From: JAKEHA01 sp964560355
Lineage (GTDB): Bacteria > Krumholzibacteriota > Krumholzibacteriia > WVZY01 > JAKEHA01
Direction of reading: 5' to 3'
DNA length: 64,000 nt
Assembly (NCBI GenBank): GCA_964560355.1
Contig: CAZLLI010000001.1
Location: 48,736 to 112,735 of the forward strand
Shown here: piece by piece, positions 33,769-42,622 of the stretch
How the letters are laid out: the number at the start of each line of letters is the position of its first letter
Position numbering within the stretch: position 1 is the first letter of the stretch
Notes under the pieces: generated by a model
What the model was told of the DNA's origin: nothing
What the model saw: only the letters and a program-made list of their open reading frames with translations
Database searches by the model: none
Translations under genes and position numbers: made by a program

Positions 33769-34710
33769 GTGTTCGTGCTGCGGCCCACCATCATGGTCCC
33801 GGCGTGGAGCTTCTACGCGCTCGGCATCCATCTTGCGCCCGTGCGCACGCGCACCGAGCTGTTCTCGGCGCTCGCGCAGCCCGCGTTCTGGTGCCTCACC
33901 GCGCTGCTCGCGAGCGCGTACGTCGTCAACCAGATCTTCGACCAGACCAGCGACCGCTTGAACGGCAAGGGGCTCTTCCTCACCCACGGCGTGTTTCGCA
34001 CGCGCACCATGATCGCGATCGCGTGGGCGTGCTTCCTCACGGCGTCGTGGTTGTTCCAGAAGGTCGACGGGGCGCAGCGCGTCCCGCTCATCGCGTCGAT
34101 GGTGCTCGCGTTCGCGTATTCGCTGCCGCCCTTGCGTCTGTGCGCGCGTCCGGGTCTGGACATGGTCGCGAATGCGGTCGGTTACGGCGGGCTCGCCTTC
34201 GCAACCGGCGCGGGCGGCGTGTCGGAGTACTCGATGCAGGCGTTCCTCGACGCGTACCCGTGGATGCTCCTCGTGGGCGCGACCTTCCTGCACACCACCA
34301 TCCTCGACGTCGACGGCGACGCCGCGGCCGGCAAGCGCACCACCACGGTCGCGATCGGCGTCCAGCGCTCGGCGCAGCTCGCCACCCTCTTCGCGATCGC
34401 CGCCGCGGTCGCGGAAGGAGTCGCGTTCCTGCGCCACCAGGGATCGCTCGTCGCGGCGCTGGCCACGACGGCGGCGGCGCTCGTGTTCGTCGCCGCGAAC
34501 ATCGTGATCGCGCGCGCGGAGTCGACCGAGCCGGTGGCGCGCGCCGCGGCGCGCGCCCGCGCCAGCGCGCGCGTCGTGCAAGGCGTGGTCGCGCTGGTCG
34601 CACTCTTGGCGAGCGTGCGCGACCCCGCGCTGCTCCTCCTCCTCGTGCCGCTCGTGGTGGCCGCGCGCGCCTACTACCGCGCGCGCTTCCACATGCGCTA
34701 CCCCGGCTAG
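33769..34710 (+). CDS. UbiA-family prenyltransferase
   Basis: An integral membrane prenyltransferase of about 313 residues with roughly eight to nine hydrophobic segments. The first Asp-rich motif is NQIFDQTSDRLNGKG (N-x-x-x-D-x-x-x-D) and the second is DVDGDAAAGKRTT. These bind Mg-diphosphate of the isoprenoid donor. Such enzymes attach prenyl chains to quinone, heme or lipid precursors. The start is uncertain: the frame opens inside the DUF4388 gene, no ATG precedes the first membrane helix, and I chose the GTG before FVLRPTIMVPAW; a CTG at 33751 is an alternative. No Shine-Dalgarno is visible. The stop shares CTAG with the convergent deacetylase gene. Confidence 0.8.
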   Translation: MFVLRPTIMVPAWSFYALGIHLAPVRTRTELFSALAQPAFWCLTALLASAYVVNQIFDQTSDRLNGKGLFLTHGVFRTRTMIAIAWACFLTASWLFQKVDGAQRVPLIASMVLAFAYSLPPLRLCARPGLDMVANAVGYGGLAFATGAGGVSEYSMQAFLDAYPWMLLVGATFLHTTILDVDGDAAAGKRTTTVAIGVQRSAQLATLFAIAAAVAEGVAFLRHQGSLVAALATTAAALVFVAANIVIARAESTEPVARAAARARASARVVQGVVALVALLASVRDPALLLLLVPLVVAARAYYRARFHMRYPG

Positions 34711-35570
34711 CGCGGCTTCAAGAGCGGCGTCAGCACGGCGACCGCGTTGATCGCGCGGCACTTCATTTCTTCGATGCCGAACAACGGATGGCGGGCGAGC
34801 TTGGTCTCGACCAGCGCGACGGGGTCAATGATATAGACGGCGTCGCGCCGGAGCGCGAAACGGTCGACGGTGGCGTTGCGGTGGGAGGGATAGAGCGAGA
34901 AGGCCGCGTCGAAGCCGGCCGCGCGCGCGGCCGCCTGGGCGGCGCTATCGTAACGACCGAACGGATAGGACAGCGTGCGCACCGGCTTGCCGGTCGCGTC
35001 TTCGAGCGCGCGCCGCGAGCGCTCCAAGTCGGCGCGCAGTACGTCGGGTGCGACGCGGGTAGCATCGACGTGCGACGCCGTGTGCGACCCGAAGGTGACG
35101 CCGCGCGACGCCATGTCGCGCACCTGCGACCACGAGAGGTGACGAAACGGCGGCCGCCCGAGCGCGAGGTCCCACTCGTTGTCGCGACCCGCGTAGTCGG
35201 TGACGAAGAACACGTGGAGCGGAATCCCGCGTTCGGAAAGGAGCGGCCAGGCGACGTCGTGCACGTCGGTGTAGCCGTCGTCGAAGGTGAGGAAGATCTG
35301 CTTCGTGCGGTCGGCGGGCGGCGCGTCGAGCGCGGCGAGGTAGGCCGCTTCGTCGATGAAAGAGTAGCCGCGATCGCGCAGCCGGTCGACGTAGGCGGCG
35401 AAGCGCGCGGGCGTCGTCCACGTCCCCTCGAAGAGAAACCGGCGCGACAGCTTGTGGAAGCACAGCACGCGCGGCACGTGGTCGGGCGGATAACCGTAGC
35501 GCGCGCGCCACACCGCGTGCAGCGCGACGGGGACGCCGGCCAGCGCCGCAATCGTCAGCGCAACGCCCAC
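34707..35570 (-). CDS. Polysaccharide deacetylase (NodB/CE4 family)
   Basis: A 287-residue protein with an N-terminal hydrophobic anchor (VALTIAALAGVPVALHAVW). The NodB domain shows motif 1 FLTFDDGYTDVHD (catalytic base and metal Asp) and motif 2 FGSHTASHVDA (metal His pair), then LSYPFGRYDSAAQAA as motif 3. CE4 enzymes remove acetyl groups from N-acetylated glycans in the envelope. The GTG start lies 7 bases downstream of the stop codon of the outer-membrane protein gene, so the two are probably cotranscribed. The C-terminal 60 residues (RFALRRDAVYIIDPVALVETKL) follow the pattern of exopolysaccharide-associated deacetylases. Confidence 0.9.
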   Translation of the reverse strand: MGVALTIAALAGVPVALHAVWRARYGYPPDHVPRVLCFHKLSRRFLFEGTWTTPARFAAYVDRLRDRGYSFIDEAAYLAALDAPPADRTKQIFLTFDDGYTDVHDVAWPLLSERGIPLHVFFVTDYAGRDNEWDLALGRPPFRHLSWSQVRDMASRGVTFGSHTASHVDATRVAPDVLRADLERSRRALEDATGKPVRTLSYPFGRYDSAAQAAARAAGFDAAFSLYPSHRNATVDRFALRRDAVYIIDPVALVETKLARHPLFGIEEMKCRAINAVAVLTPLLKPR

Positions 35571-35577
35571 ACCGCCC

Positions 35578-36375
35578 CTAGAACTCGAAGCCCATGCCCA
35601 CGATCACGCCCTGCATCGCCATGTTCCACGAGTTGCGGTCCTCTTCGAAGTCTTGCTTGAAGTAGCGGTAGCCCACGTTGACCGAAAACAGTTGCGTGAA
35701 GTTCCACCCGAGCGCCGCCAGCCATTGGTAGGTCACGTCGGAACCGACGCCGAAGCCGCCGAAGTCGGCCAGGAAAACGCCGGACAAGCGCTCGGTGATG
35801 GGCCCCGTCGCGCGCATGCCCACCACCGGATCCCACCACGACATGTCGCCGTCGATCGAACGCGCGCCGCCCGGAAACGACGGCAGCGTGCTCGTCGCGG
35901 TGATGCTCACCTCGTTCTCGATCGACGTGTAGCGCGCCGCGACGTATCCGTCGAACACCGGTCCTTCGCCGCCGAACAATCGGTATCCGAGCGTCGGCTG
36001 CACGATCACCTGCGGCGCCGCCAGCTGGACGGTGCCGTCGATCGTGATGCGCCCGAAGGGACCCTCGACGGTATCGCTGCCGAGCCCCGAGACCTTGAAG
36101 TACTGCGAGTCGAGGCCCAGGACCCAGCGCCCCTTGCGCGCCGTCGCGAACATCATGAACGCCATGTCGAGGTGATCGAGCACGTCGCTGAAGGACGCGT
36201 CGATGTCGGTGACGACGGGTCCGATGCCGACCTTGCCATTCAGGCTCGCCGTGAGCAGGTAGGGCGTCACCTTGAAATGCCAGGAATCGTCGACCGCGTT
36301 GTCGACCGCGAAGCACGGCACCGCGCCCAGCCACAGCGGCGCGAACAAGAACACGCCAGCGAATCGCTTACTCAT
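35578..36375 (-). CDS. Outer-membrane beta-barrel-like protein
   Basis: A 265-residue protein with signal peptide MSKRFAGVFLFAPLWLGAVPCFA. The mature chain alternates polar and hydrophobic residues in many short strands (WHFKVTPYLLTASLNGKVGIG, WVLGLDSQYFKVSGLG, VIVQPTLGYRLFGG, FDGYVAARYTSIENEVSI, FTQLFSVNVGYRYFKQDFEE) and ends in Phe (VGMGFEF), the usual outer-membrane assembly signal. SDVLDHLDMAFMMFATARKGRW recalls the family of FrpC/OmpA-like barrels often placed beside deacetylases. GGAGG lies 7 bases before the ATG. The deacetylase gene follows after 7 bases. No pore specificity can be inferred. Confidence 0.8.
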   Translation of the reverse strand: MSKRFAGVFLFAPLWLGAVPCFAVDNAVDDSWHFKVTPYLLTASLNGKVGIGPVVTDIDASFSDVLDHLDMAFMMFATARKGRWVLGLDSQYFKVSGLGSDTVEGPFGRITIDGTVQLAAPQVIVQPTLGYRLFGGEGPVFDGYVAARYTSIENEVSITATSTLPSFPGGARSIDGDMSWWDPVVGMRATGPITERLSGVFLADFGGFGVGSDVTYQWLAALGWNFTQLFSVNVGYRYFKQDFEEDRNSWNMAMQGVIVGMGFEF

Positions 36376-36468
36376 GCAACGACCTCCAGGAAGAGCGAGG
36401 GTAGCGCCTTTGACGCGTTCGCGCAAACCTGATAATCTCGGTGCACTTTCACGGAGGTTTTTCGAGCG

Positions 36469-37653
36469 ATGATCCAGCCGGCCAACCGCATTCAGAAGTC
36501 GGGTCGCTACGTGTTCGAAGAAATCGCGCGTATGAAGCGCGAGGACACGCGCCCCGCCGAAGACATCTTCGACCTGGGCGTGGGCAGCCCCGACCAGCCC
36601 CCCGACCCCGCGATCATCGAAATGCTGAACCGGCAGATTCACGCCCGGCCGTACGAAAACCACCGCTACTCGTCGTTCGACGGCGCGCCCGAATTCCGCC
36701 GCGCGGTCGCCAACTGGTATAAGCGCCGCTTCAACGTCGGCGTCGATCCCGATAAAGAAGTGCTGCCGCTCATCGGGTCGAAGGACGGCATCTCGAAGCT
36801 GATGCTCGCCTACCTCGACCCCGGCGACACCATCGTGGTCGCGACACCGTGCTACCCCGCGTACTTGGGCGCCGCCAAGATCGTCGAAGCCAACGTGATC
36901 GAGCTCCCGCTTCGCCCCGAGAACAACTACCTCCCCGATTTCGCGGCGGTGCCGCACAAGGTGTGGGACCACGCCAAGTTCTTGTTCCTGAATTATCCCA
37001 ACAACCCCGTCGGCGCGGCGGCGCCGCTCTCCATGTATAAGGAGGCGGTGGCACTCGCGGAGAAGTTCGACTTCATCGTGGTGTCGGACCTCGCGTACTC
37101 CGAGCTCGCGCTCGAGCCCAACGTGCCCACACCGTCGATCTTGAACGTCCCCGAAGCCGCCGACGTCGCCATCGAGTTCCACTCGTTCTCGAAGAGCTAC
37201 AACATGGCGGGCTGGCGCTTGGGTTACGTGCTGGGCAACCGCGAGATCATTTCGAATCTCGTGAAGATCAAGTCGAACATGGATTTCGCGGTGTTCCTCG
37301 CCATCCAGCGCACCGGCGCCGACATCTTGGACAGCGGCATCGACTTCGCCGAGGCGCAGCGCAAGCGTTACCGCGCGCGCCGCGACCTCTTCATCGAGGG
37401 ATTCGGGAAGATGGGCTGGAAGCTGACCCCGCCGCCCGCCGCCATGTACATCTGGGACCGCGTCCCCAAACGCTACGCCGACGCCGCCGAATTCGCGAAG
37501 GACTTCTTCAAGGCGACCGGCGTCATCGTCTCGCCCGGCTCCGCCTTCGGCTCGCACTCCAAGGAGTACATGCGCATCTCGATGGTCGTCGACGAGCAAA
37601 AGATCGAACGCCTGCTCGGCGCCGTGAGAAAAAGCGGCTTCAAGTTCGACTAG
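36469..37653 (+). CDS. Class I/II PLP aminotransferase, LL-diaminopimelate or alanine aminotransferase-like
   Basis: A 394-residue fold-type I aminotransferase. Landmarks are the N-terminal FDLGVGSPDQPPDP, the cofactor loop IGSKDGISKLML, NYPNNPVGAAAPL, the Asp in VVSDLAYSEL, the Schiff-base Lys in EFHSFSKSYNMAGWRLGY and the carboxylate-binding Arg in YMRISMVVDE. The overall pattern (SKDGI, SKSYNMAGWR) matches DapL/AlaC-type enzymes that make LL-diaminopimelate or alanine, but the exact substrate is undecided. GGAGG is about 12 bases from the ATG. The stop shares CTAG with the convergent M16 peptidase gene. Confidence 0.88.
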   Translation: MIQPANRIQKSGRYVFEEIARMKREDTRPAEDIFDLGVGSPDQPPDPAIIEMLNRQIHARPYENHRYSSFDGAPEFRRAVANWYKRRFNVGVDPDKEVLPLIGSKDGISKLMLAYLDPGDTIVVATPCYPAYLGAAKIVEANVIELPLRPENNYLPDFAAVPHKVWDHAKFLFLNYPNNPVGAAAPLSMYKEAVALAEKFDFIVVSDLAYSELALEPNVPTPSILNVPEAADVAIEFHSFSKSYNMAGWRLGYVLGNREIISNLVKIKSNMDFAVFLAIQRTGADILDSGIDFAEAQRKRYRARRDLFIEGFGKMGWKLTPPPAAMYIWDRVPKRYADAAEFAKDFFKATGVIVSPGSAFGSHSKEYMRISMVVDEQKIERLLGAVRKSGFKFD

Positions 37654-38900
37654 TTCAACCCCTGCCCCGACGGGCCCAGGCTCACCATCACGAAGCGCTC
37701 GGTGTCGAGGACGTCGCGAGCGACGTCGACGACGTCGTTCATCTTGACGGCGGCGAGCTTCTTCAGGAGCTCGCGCTCGGGCACTTGGCGCCCGTAACTG
37801 ATTTCGTTGCGCGCGAGGCGCATCATGCGCGACGCGGACGTCTCCAGCCCGAGCAAGATTCTCCCCTTGATGTGGTCCTTGGTGTCGCGCAGCTCGGTGC
37901 GCGTCAATCCGCCCTTCCGAATCGACTCGAGCTCCTGGGTCATGGCCTCGATCGCCCTTCCCGCGGTGTTGGGGTTCACCGCCATGTACGCGGCGAACAT
38001 GCCGACGTCGCGCGAATGGTCGACGTAGGTGTACACGTTGTACGCGAGCCCCATCTCTTCGCGGATCTTCTGGAACAAGCGCGACGACATCCCGCCCCCC
38101 AAGGCCGCGTTCAGCACCATGAGCGCGTAACGCCGCTCGTCGAGGAACGAGAACGTGCGCGCGCCCATGCACACGTGCTGTTGGTGGAGCTTCCTGCGCA
38201 CGTGGCGGCGCCGCGCGAGCGGGGCGGGAAAGCGCGTGCCGTCGCGCGCCAGCGTCCCCTTGGGAAACGCGAAGCGCGTCTCGCAGATGGTGGTGAGCTC
38301 GGCTTCGTCGATGTTGCCGAACACGGACACGACGAGGTTCGACGCGCGAAACGCGCGCCGCTTGTAGCGCAAGAGGTCGGTGCGCTTGAAGCCCGCCACG
38401 GTCTTGCGGTAGCCGAGGATGGGCCGCCCCAGCGGGTGCTGCGGGTACATTTCGGCCGCGTACAACTCGTGGATCAAGTCCTCGGGGGCGTCGTCGACGT
38501 CGCCGATTTCTTCCACCACGACCTTGCGCTCGAGTGCCACCTGCTCGTCGGCGAAGCGCGACGCCGTCAGCATGTCGGCGATCAAGTCGATGGCGACGTC
38601 CTTCTTGCTCTCGAGCACCTGCCCGTAGACGCACATGGTGTCCTTGGTGGTGAAGGCGTCGAGCGATCCCCCCACCTTCTCGATGTCGGTCGAAATCTGT
38701 TTGGCGGTGCGGCGCTCGGTGCCCTTGAACAGCATGTGCTCGAGGAAATGGCACAGGCCCGCTTCGCCCGCGGCTTCGTCGCGCGCACCCGTACGCGTCC
38801 AGATGCCGAAGCAGAAGGCCTTCGAAATGGGATTCTTCTCGTGGAGGATCGTGAGCCCCGACGGCAACACGATCTTGTTGGCTACCCTGGCTGGCGTCAT
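37650..38900 (-). CDS. M16-family zinc peptidase (processing-peptidase/PqqL-like)
   Basis: A 416-residue inverzincin. The inverted zinc motif H51-F-L-E54-H55 (GLCHFLEHMLFKGT) is followed 76 residues later by the third ligand E131 in ERKVVVEEIGD. The C-terminal inactive-half features (HVCMGARTFSFLDERRYALMVLNAALGGGMSSRLF) match the beta-subunit-like bacterial peptidases that commonly sit behind pnp. It is cytosolic in most relatives, where it degrades or processes peptides. It is the last gene of the rimP-to-pnp operon, 87 bases downstream of pnp, with GGAGGGG before the ATG. Its stop codon overlaps the convergent aminotransferase stop. Confidence 0.93.
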   Translation of the reverse strand: MTPARVANKIVLPSGLTILHEKNPISKAFCFGIWTRTGARDEAAGEAGLCHFLEHMLFKGTERRTAKQISTDIEKVGGSLDAFTTKDTMCVYGQVLESKKDVAIDLIADMLTASRFADEQVALERKVVVEEIGDVDDAPEDLIHELYAAEMYPQHPLGRPILGYRKTVAGFKRTDLLRYKRRAFRASNLVVSVFGNIDEAELTTICETRFAFPKGTLARDGTRFPAPLARRRHVRRKLHQQHVCMGARTFSFLDERRYALMVLNAALGGGMSSRLFQKIREEMGLAYNVYTYVDHSRDVGMFAAYMAVNPNTAGRAIEAMTQELESIRKGGLTRTELRDTKDHIKGRILLGLETSASRMMRLARNEISYGRQVPERELLKKLAAVKMNDVVDVARDVLDTERFVMVSLGPSGQGLN

Positions 38901-38987
38901 GCTTCCCCTCCCAACTCCTAAAACAACTTCGCCCGCCTACAAGATGGCCTTGGAGGCGGGCGGGTTACAAGTCAGTTCGAACCGACT

Positions 38988-41171
38988 CTAGCGGCGCGCG
39001 CCGCCGTGACGACGTCCACCGCCGCCGCCGCGGCCGTGGTCGCGATCGCGGTGCGGGCGCTCGTGGCGCTCCTCTTCGACGTAGCCTTCCGGCTTCTCGA
39101 GCAGCACCTTGCGGCTCAGGCGAACCTTGCCGTCGGGCTGGACCTCGAGCACCTTGACCTTGACGATCTCGCCCATCTGCAGCTCGTCTTCGACGCGCTC
39201 CAGACGACGGTGCGCGATCTCGGAGATGTGCAGGAGACCGTCGCGGCCCGGCATGATCTGCACGAAGGCGCCGAACGGCATGATGCTGCGCACCTCGCCT
39301 TCGTACACCTTGCCGACTTCGGGCTCGGCGGTGATCTCCTTGATGCGGCCGAGCGCGATCTCCGCGCTCTCCGTGTTGACGGCGATCACGCGCACGGTTC
39401 CGTCGTCCTCGATCTCGATCTTGGCACCCGACTCCTCCTGGATGCGCTTCACGACCTTGCCTCCCGGGCCGATGATCTCGCGGATCTTGTCGACCGGAAT
39501 CTGGATCGTGGTGACCTTGGGCGCGAACGGCGAGATGTCGGGGCGCGGCACCGAGATGGCCTTGCTCATCTCGTTCAGGATGTGCAAGCGGCCGACCTTG
39601 GCCTGGTTGAGCGCCTTCATCATGATGGCGTCCGAAATCCCGGCGATCTTGGTGTCGAGCTGGAACGCGGTGATACCGTCGGCGGTGCCCGTCACCTTGA
39701 AGTCCATGTCGCCGAGGTGATCCTCGGCGCCGAGGATGTCGCTCAACACGGCGACCTTGTCGCCTTCGATCACGAGGCCCATCGCGATGCCGGCGACCGG
39801 CTTCTTGATGGGAACGCCCGCGTCCATCAGCGCGAGGCTGCCGCCGCACACCGACGCCATCGAGCTCGATCCGTTGGACTCGAGAATCTCCGACACGATA
39901 CGAATCGTGTACGGGAACACGTCCTTGGCCGGAATCAGCGGGCGCAGCGCGCGCTCGGCGAGGGCGCCGTGTCCGATCTCGCGGCGGCCGGGGCTGCCGA
40001 AGCGGCCCACTTCGCCGACGCTGAAGGCCGGGAAGTTGTAGTGCAGCATGTAGCGCTTCCAGCTCTCGCCTTCGATGGTGTCGAGCATCTGCTCGTCTTC
40101 GGTGGTACCGAGCGTGGTCGTCACCAACCCCTGCGTCTCGCCGCGCGTGAAGAGCGCCGAGCCGTGCGCGCGCGGGAGCACGCTCACTTCGCTGGTGATG
40201 GGACGAATGTCGGTGGTTCCGCGACCGTCGAGGCGCTTGCCCTGCTCGAGGATGGTGTTGCGCATGACCCGCTTCTCGATCTCGTCGACGATCTGCGAGA
40301 CGTACGCGCCCTTCCCGGGGAACGCGGTCTCGTACTTCGCTAGCGCTTCCTCGTGCACGGCCTTGAGCGCGTCCTGGCGGTCGAGTTTCTTCGCCACCGT
40401 CAGCGCGTCCTGGATGCGTCCGAAGAAGTCCTTCGCGACCAGCTCGTCGAGCTCGGGGAAGCGTTCCGGCTGTTCCACCTCGCGCTTGCGCTTGGAGCCC
40501 GCGGCGGCCACCAGCTCGCGCTGGAGCCCGTTGAGGCGCTTGATCTCGTCGTGTCCGAAACGAACCGCGGCCAGCATCTCCTCTTCGGAAACTTCGCTGC
40601 AGCCGCCTTCCACCATCAGCACGGCGCTGTCGGTGCCGGCGATGATGACGTCCATGTCACTCGCTTCGATCTGCTCGGTGGTCGGGTTGACGACCAGGTG
40701 GCCTTCGACGCGCCCCACCCGCACGCCCGAGACGAATTCTTCGAACGGGATGTCGGAGAGCGCGAGCGCCGCCGACGCCCCCACGATGCTGATCACGTCC
40801 GGCGAGTTGATGCCGTCGTAGCTGACCGGCTGCGCGATGACCTGCGTCTCGCACATGAAATCCTTCGCGAAGAGCGGACGGATGGGCCGGTCGATGAGGC
40901 GCGAGGTCAGGGTCTCGCGCTCGCCGGGGCGTCCTTCGCGCTTGAAGAAGCCGCCCGGGATGCGCCCCGAGGCGTAGAACTTTTCGCGGTACTCGACCGT
41001 GAGCGGAAAGAAGTCGCGGTCGGTTTTTTGCCGCGCGGCCACGACGGCCACCAGCACCATAGTGTCGCCCATACGGACGACGACGGCTCCGTCGGCCTGC
41101 TTCGCCATACGGCCAGTTTCGATACTGAACGTTTGGCCGTTGACGATTCTTTTTACTGTGTTCATTCCCAT
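38988..41171 (-). CDS. pnp: Polynucleotide phosphorylase
   Basis: A 727-residue 3'-to-5' phosphorolytic exoribonuclease, the trimeric core of RNA turnover. Two RNase PH domains (about 10-220 and 310-540; FFPLTVEYREKFYASGRIPGGFFKREGRP, LPRAHGSALFTRGETQ, SGTADGITAFQLDTKI-like segment) flank the helical linker. The KH domain (VDKIREIIGPGGKVVKRIQ, about 555-600) and the S1 domain (GKVYEGEVRSIMPFGAFVQI, about 622-690) follow. The C-terminus is an unusual basic Gly-rich tail (DRDHGRGGGGGRRHGG). ATG 41171 is adopted; a second ATG two codons on is equally placed. It lies 100 bases after rpsO with a strong hairpin between them. Confidence 0.97.
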   Translation of the reverse strand: MGMNTVKRIVNGQTFSIETGRMAKQADGAVVVRMGDTMVLVAVVAARQKTDRDFFPLTVEYREKFYASGRIPGGFFKREGRPGERETLTSRLIDRPIRPLFAKDFMCETQVIAQPVSYDGINSPDVISIVGASAALALSDIPFEEFVSGVRVGRVEGHLVVNPTTEQIEASDMDVIIAGTDSAVLMVEGGCSEVSEEEMLAAVRFGHDEIKRLNGLQRELVAAAGSKRKREVEQPERFPELDELVAKDFFGRIQDALTVAKKLDRQDALKAVHEEALAKYETAFPGKGAYVSQIVDEIEKRVMRNTILEQGKRLDGRGTTDIRPITSEVSVLPRAHGSALFTRGETQGLVTTTLGTTEDEQMLDTIEGESWKRYMLHYNFPAFSVGEVGRFGSPGRREIGHGALAERALRPLIPAKDVFPYTIRIVSEILESNGSSSMASVCGGSLALMDAGVPIKKPVAGIAMGLVIEGDKVAVLSDILGAEDHLGDMDFKVTGTADGITAFQLDTKIAGISDAIMMKALNQAKVGRLHILNEMSKAISVPRPDISPFAPKVTTIQIPVDKIREIIGPGGKVVKRIQEESGAKIEIEDDGTVRVIAVNTESAEIALGRIKEITAEPEVGKVYEGEVRSIMPFGAFVQIMPGRDGLLHISEIAHRRLERVEDELQMGEIVKVKVLEVQPDGKVRLSRKVLLEKPEGYVEEERHERPHRDRDHGRGGGGGRRHGGARR

Positions 41172-41205
41172 GTTTTCCTAATGACCTATCCAAGGTCGTG
41201 TGTAA

Positions 41206-41225
41206 GCGCGCGTGCACACGCGCGC
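41206..41225 (-). other. Strong hairpin in the rpsO-pnp spacer
   Basis: Nine-base arms GCGCGCGTG / CACGCGCGC with a 2-base centre lie between rpsO and pnp, with no U-tract. In E. coli the same spacer carries an RNase III processing site that controls pnp; a similar role is plausible here. Confidence 0.45.
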
Positions 41226-41271
41226 CCGAGAGAAGGCACGGCCAAACCGCACAAGTCGTCCTTCGAGAGAA

Positions 41272-41541
41272 CTACTTGCGCAGGTTGAGCTGCTTGATCA
41301 TCTCCCGGTAGCTATCGATCTTCTGGTTCTTCAGATAATCCAGAAGCTTTCTCCGGCGACCAACCAACTTCAACAGGCCACGACGAGACGCGTGATCCTT
41401 TTTGTGAACCTGGAAGTGCTCGGTCAACATCCGGATTCGTTCGGTGAGGAGAGCAATTTGAACTTCGGCCGAACCGGAGTCTTTGTCGTGGAGCTTGTAC
41501 TTCGCAATGATGTCACTCTTCTGCTGCGGAGTCATTACCAT
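41272..41541 (-). CDS. rpsO: 30S ribosomal protein S15
   Basis: An 89-residue ribosomal protein that binds the central domain of 16S rRNA. The sequence GSAEVQIALLTERIRMLTEHFQ, HKKDHASRRGLLKLVGRRRKLLDYLK is diagnostic. The first of two ATGs (41541) is chosen because it gives the family length of 89 and lies 10 bases after a very strong ribosome site. It is placed between ribF and pnp as in many bacteria. Confidence 0.98.
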   Translation of the reverse strand: MVMTPQQKSDIIAKYKLHDKDSGSAEVQIALLTERIRMLTEHFQVHKKDHASRRGLLKLVGRRRKLLDYLKNQKIDSYREMIKQLNLRK

Positions 41542-41546
41542 CGTCT

Positions 41547-41557
41547 GATCACCTCCT
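41547..41557 (-). promoter_or_regulatory. Extended Shine-Dalgarno of rpsO
   Basis: AGGAGGTGATC on the minus strand is complementary to the 3' end of 16S rRNA over all 11 bases. It sets the rpsO start at 41541. Confidence 0.85.
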
Positions 41558-41654
41558 AAATCGGTACGCGACACGATGGTGACAGCCGGCGATGATCCGC
41601 CAGCCGCCTGACTTCGCGGAACGCTACCATACGCCCCGAGGGGTGTAAAGTGCC

Positions 41655-41673
41655 AAAAAACACGGCCTAGCCG
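41655..41673 (-). terminator. Weak terminator candidate at the end of ribF
   Basis: CGGC-TAG-GCCG overlaps the ribF stop codon and is followed after two bases by six T on the minus strand. The stem is only 4 bp, so termination would be partial and rpsO could still receive read-through. Confidence 0.35.
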
Positions 41674-42617
41674 CCCCCCAGGCGCGCGCGCGCCGCCCGC
41701 CGGTCCTCGTTCAACTGCTCGATGAGGGCGGTCACGGTCGGGAAGCGCTTCTCGGCCCGCAGATAACTCTCGCAATAGACCGAGATCTCTTCCCCGTAGA
41801 TCGAATGGTCGAAGTCGAAGATGTGGACTTCCATCTCGTCGTGGTCGACGCGCTTCATGGTGGGCGAGCGCCCGATGTTCATCATGCCTTCATAGATGCG
41901 ACCGCGCCACACCACGCGCACCGCGTAGACGCCGGCCGACGGCCACTGCTTCTGCGCGTCGGCCACCGCGACGTTGGCGGTCGCGAAGCCGAGGTCGCGA
42001 CCGCGCCCCTGCCCGTGCGCAACTTTGCCGCGCACCAAGTAGGGGTGACCCAAGAGATGGTTCGCTCGCTCGAGGTCGGCCGCTTGCAGCGCGGCGCGGA
42101 TGGTCGTGCTCGACACGACGTCGCCGCCCGCATACACCGGTGCTACCACGTCGACCGCGAAGCCGCGGCGCGCGCCTTCCTCGGTCACCGCTTCCGGGCT
42201 CCCTTGGCGCCGGTGGCCGAAGTGGCAGTCGTAGCCCATCACCAATTCGCGCATGTCCATCGCGTCGAGGAAGTAGCGCTGGATGAAGTCGCGGTAGTCG
42301 ATGCGCGCGGTTTCCTCGTCGAAGCGGAGCACGAACACGCCGTCGAGGCCGAACTTCGCGAACAACTCGATGCGCTCGTCGATGGTGGTGAGGATGGGCG
42401 GGGCTTCGCGCGAGTGCGTGACCACGAGCGGGTGGGGGTCGAAGGTGAAAAGCCACGCGCCGTCGACGCTCCCCTTCTCGCGCCGCGCGATCAATTCCTC
42501 GATGATGGCGCGATGGCCGACGTGGACGCCGTCGAATACGCCGATGGTGACGGCGGTCTTCGCGGGCGCGAGCGCGCGTAGCTCTTCCAACGACCGGGCG
42601 ACCGCGAGCGTCCGCAT
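41667..42617 (-). CDS. ribF: Bifunctional riboflavin kinase / FAD synthetase
   Basis: A 316-residue enzyme that phosphorylates riboflavin to FMN and adenylylates it to FAD. The N-terminal nucleotidyltransferase has AVTIGVFDGVHVGHRAII with the HxGH motif, FTFDPHPL and YDCHFGHRRQGSPE. The C-terminal kinase domain has HGQGRGRDLGFATANV (the usual G-R-x-L-G-F-P-T-A-N, here with Ala), AGVYAVRVVWRGR, MNIGRSPT and the late HIFDFDHSIYGEEISVYCESYLR. ATG 42617 lies 5 bases after the truB stop codon. It is part of the rimP-to-pnp operon. Confidence 0.96.
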   Translation of the reverse strand: MRTLAVARSLEELRALAPAKTAVTIGVFDGVHVGHRAIIEELIARREKGSVDGAWLFTFDPHPLVVTHSREAPPILTTIDERIELFAKFGLDGVFVLRFDEETARIDYRDFIQRYFLDAMDMRELVMGYDCHFGHRRQGSPEAVTEEGARRGFAVDVVAPVYAGGDVVSSTTIRAALQAADLERANHLLGHPYLVRGKVAHGQGRGRDLGFATANVAVADAQKQWPSAGVYAVRVVWRGRIYEGMMNIGRSPTMKRVDHDEMEVHIFDFDHSIYGEEISVYCESYLRAEKRFPTVTALIEQLNEDRRAARARLGGG

Positions 42618-42622
42618 GCGTG

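Noticed and set aside
36376..38754. N-terminal extension of the outer-membrane protein frame through the aminotransferase and M16 region
   Set aside because: The barrel protein has its own ATG with GGAGG and a signal peptide at 36375; the extension is antisense to the aminotransferase.
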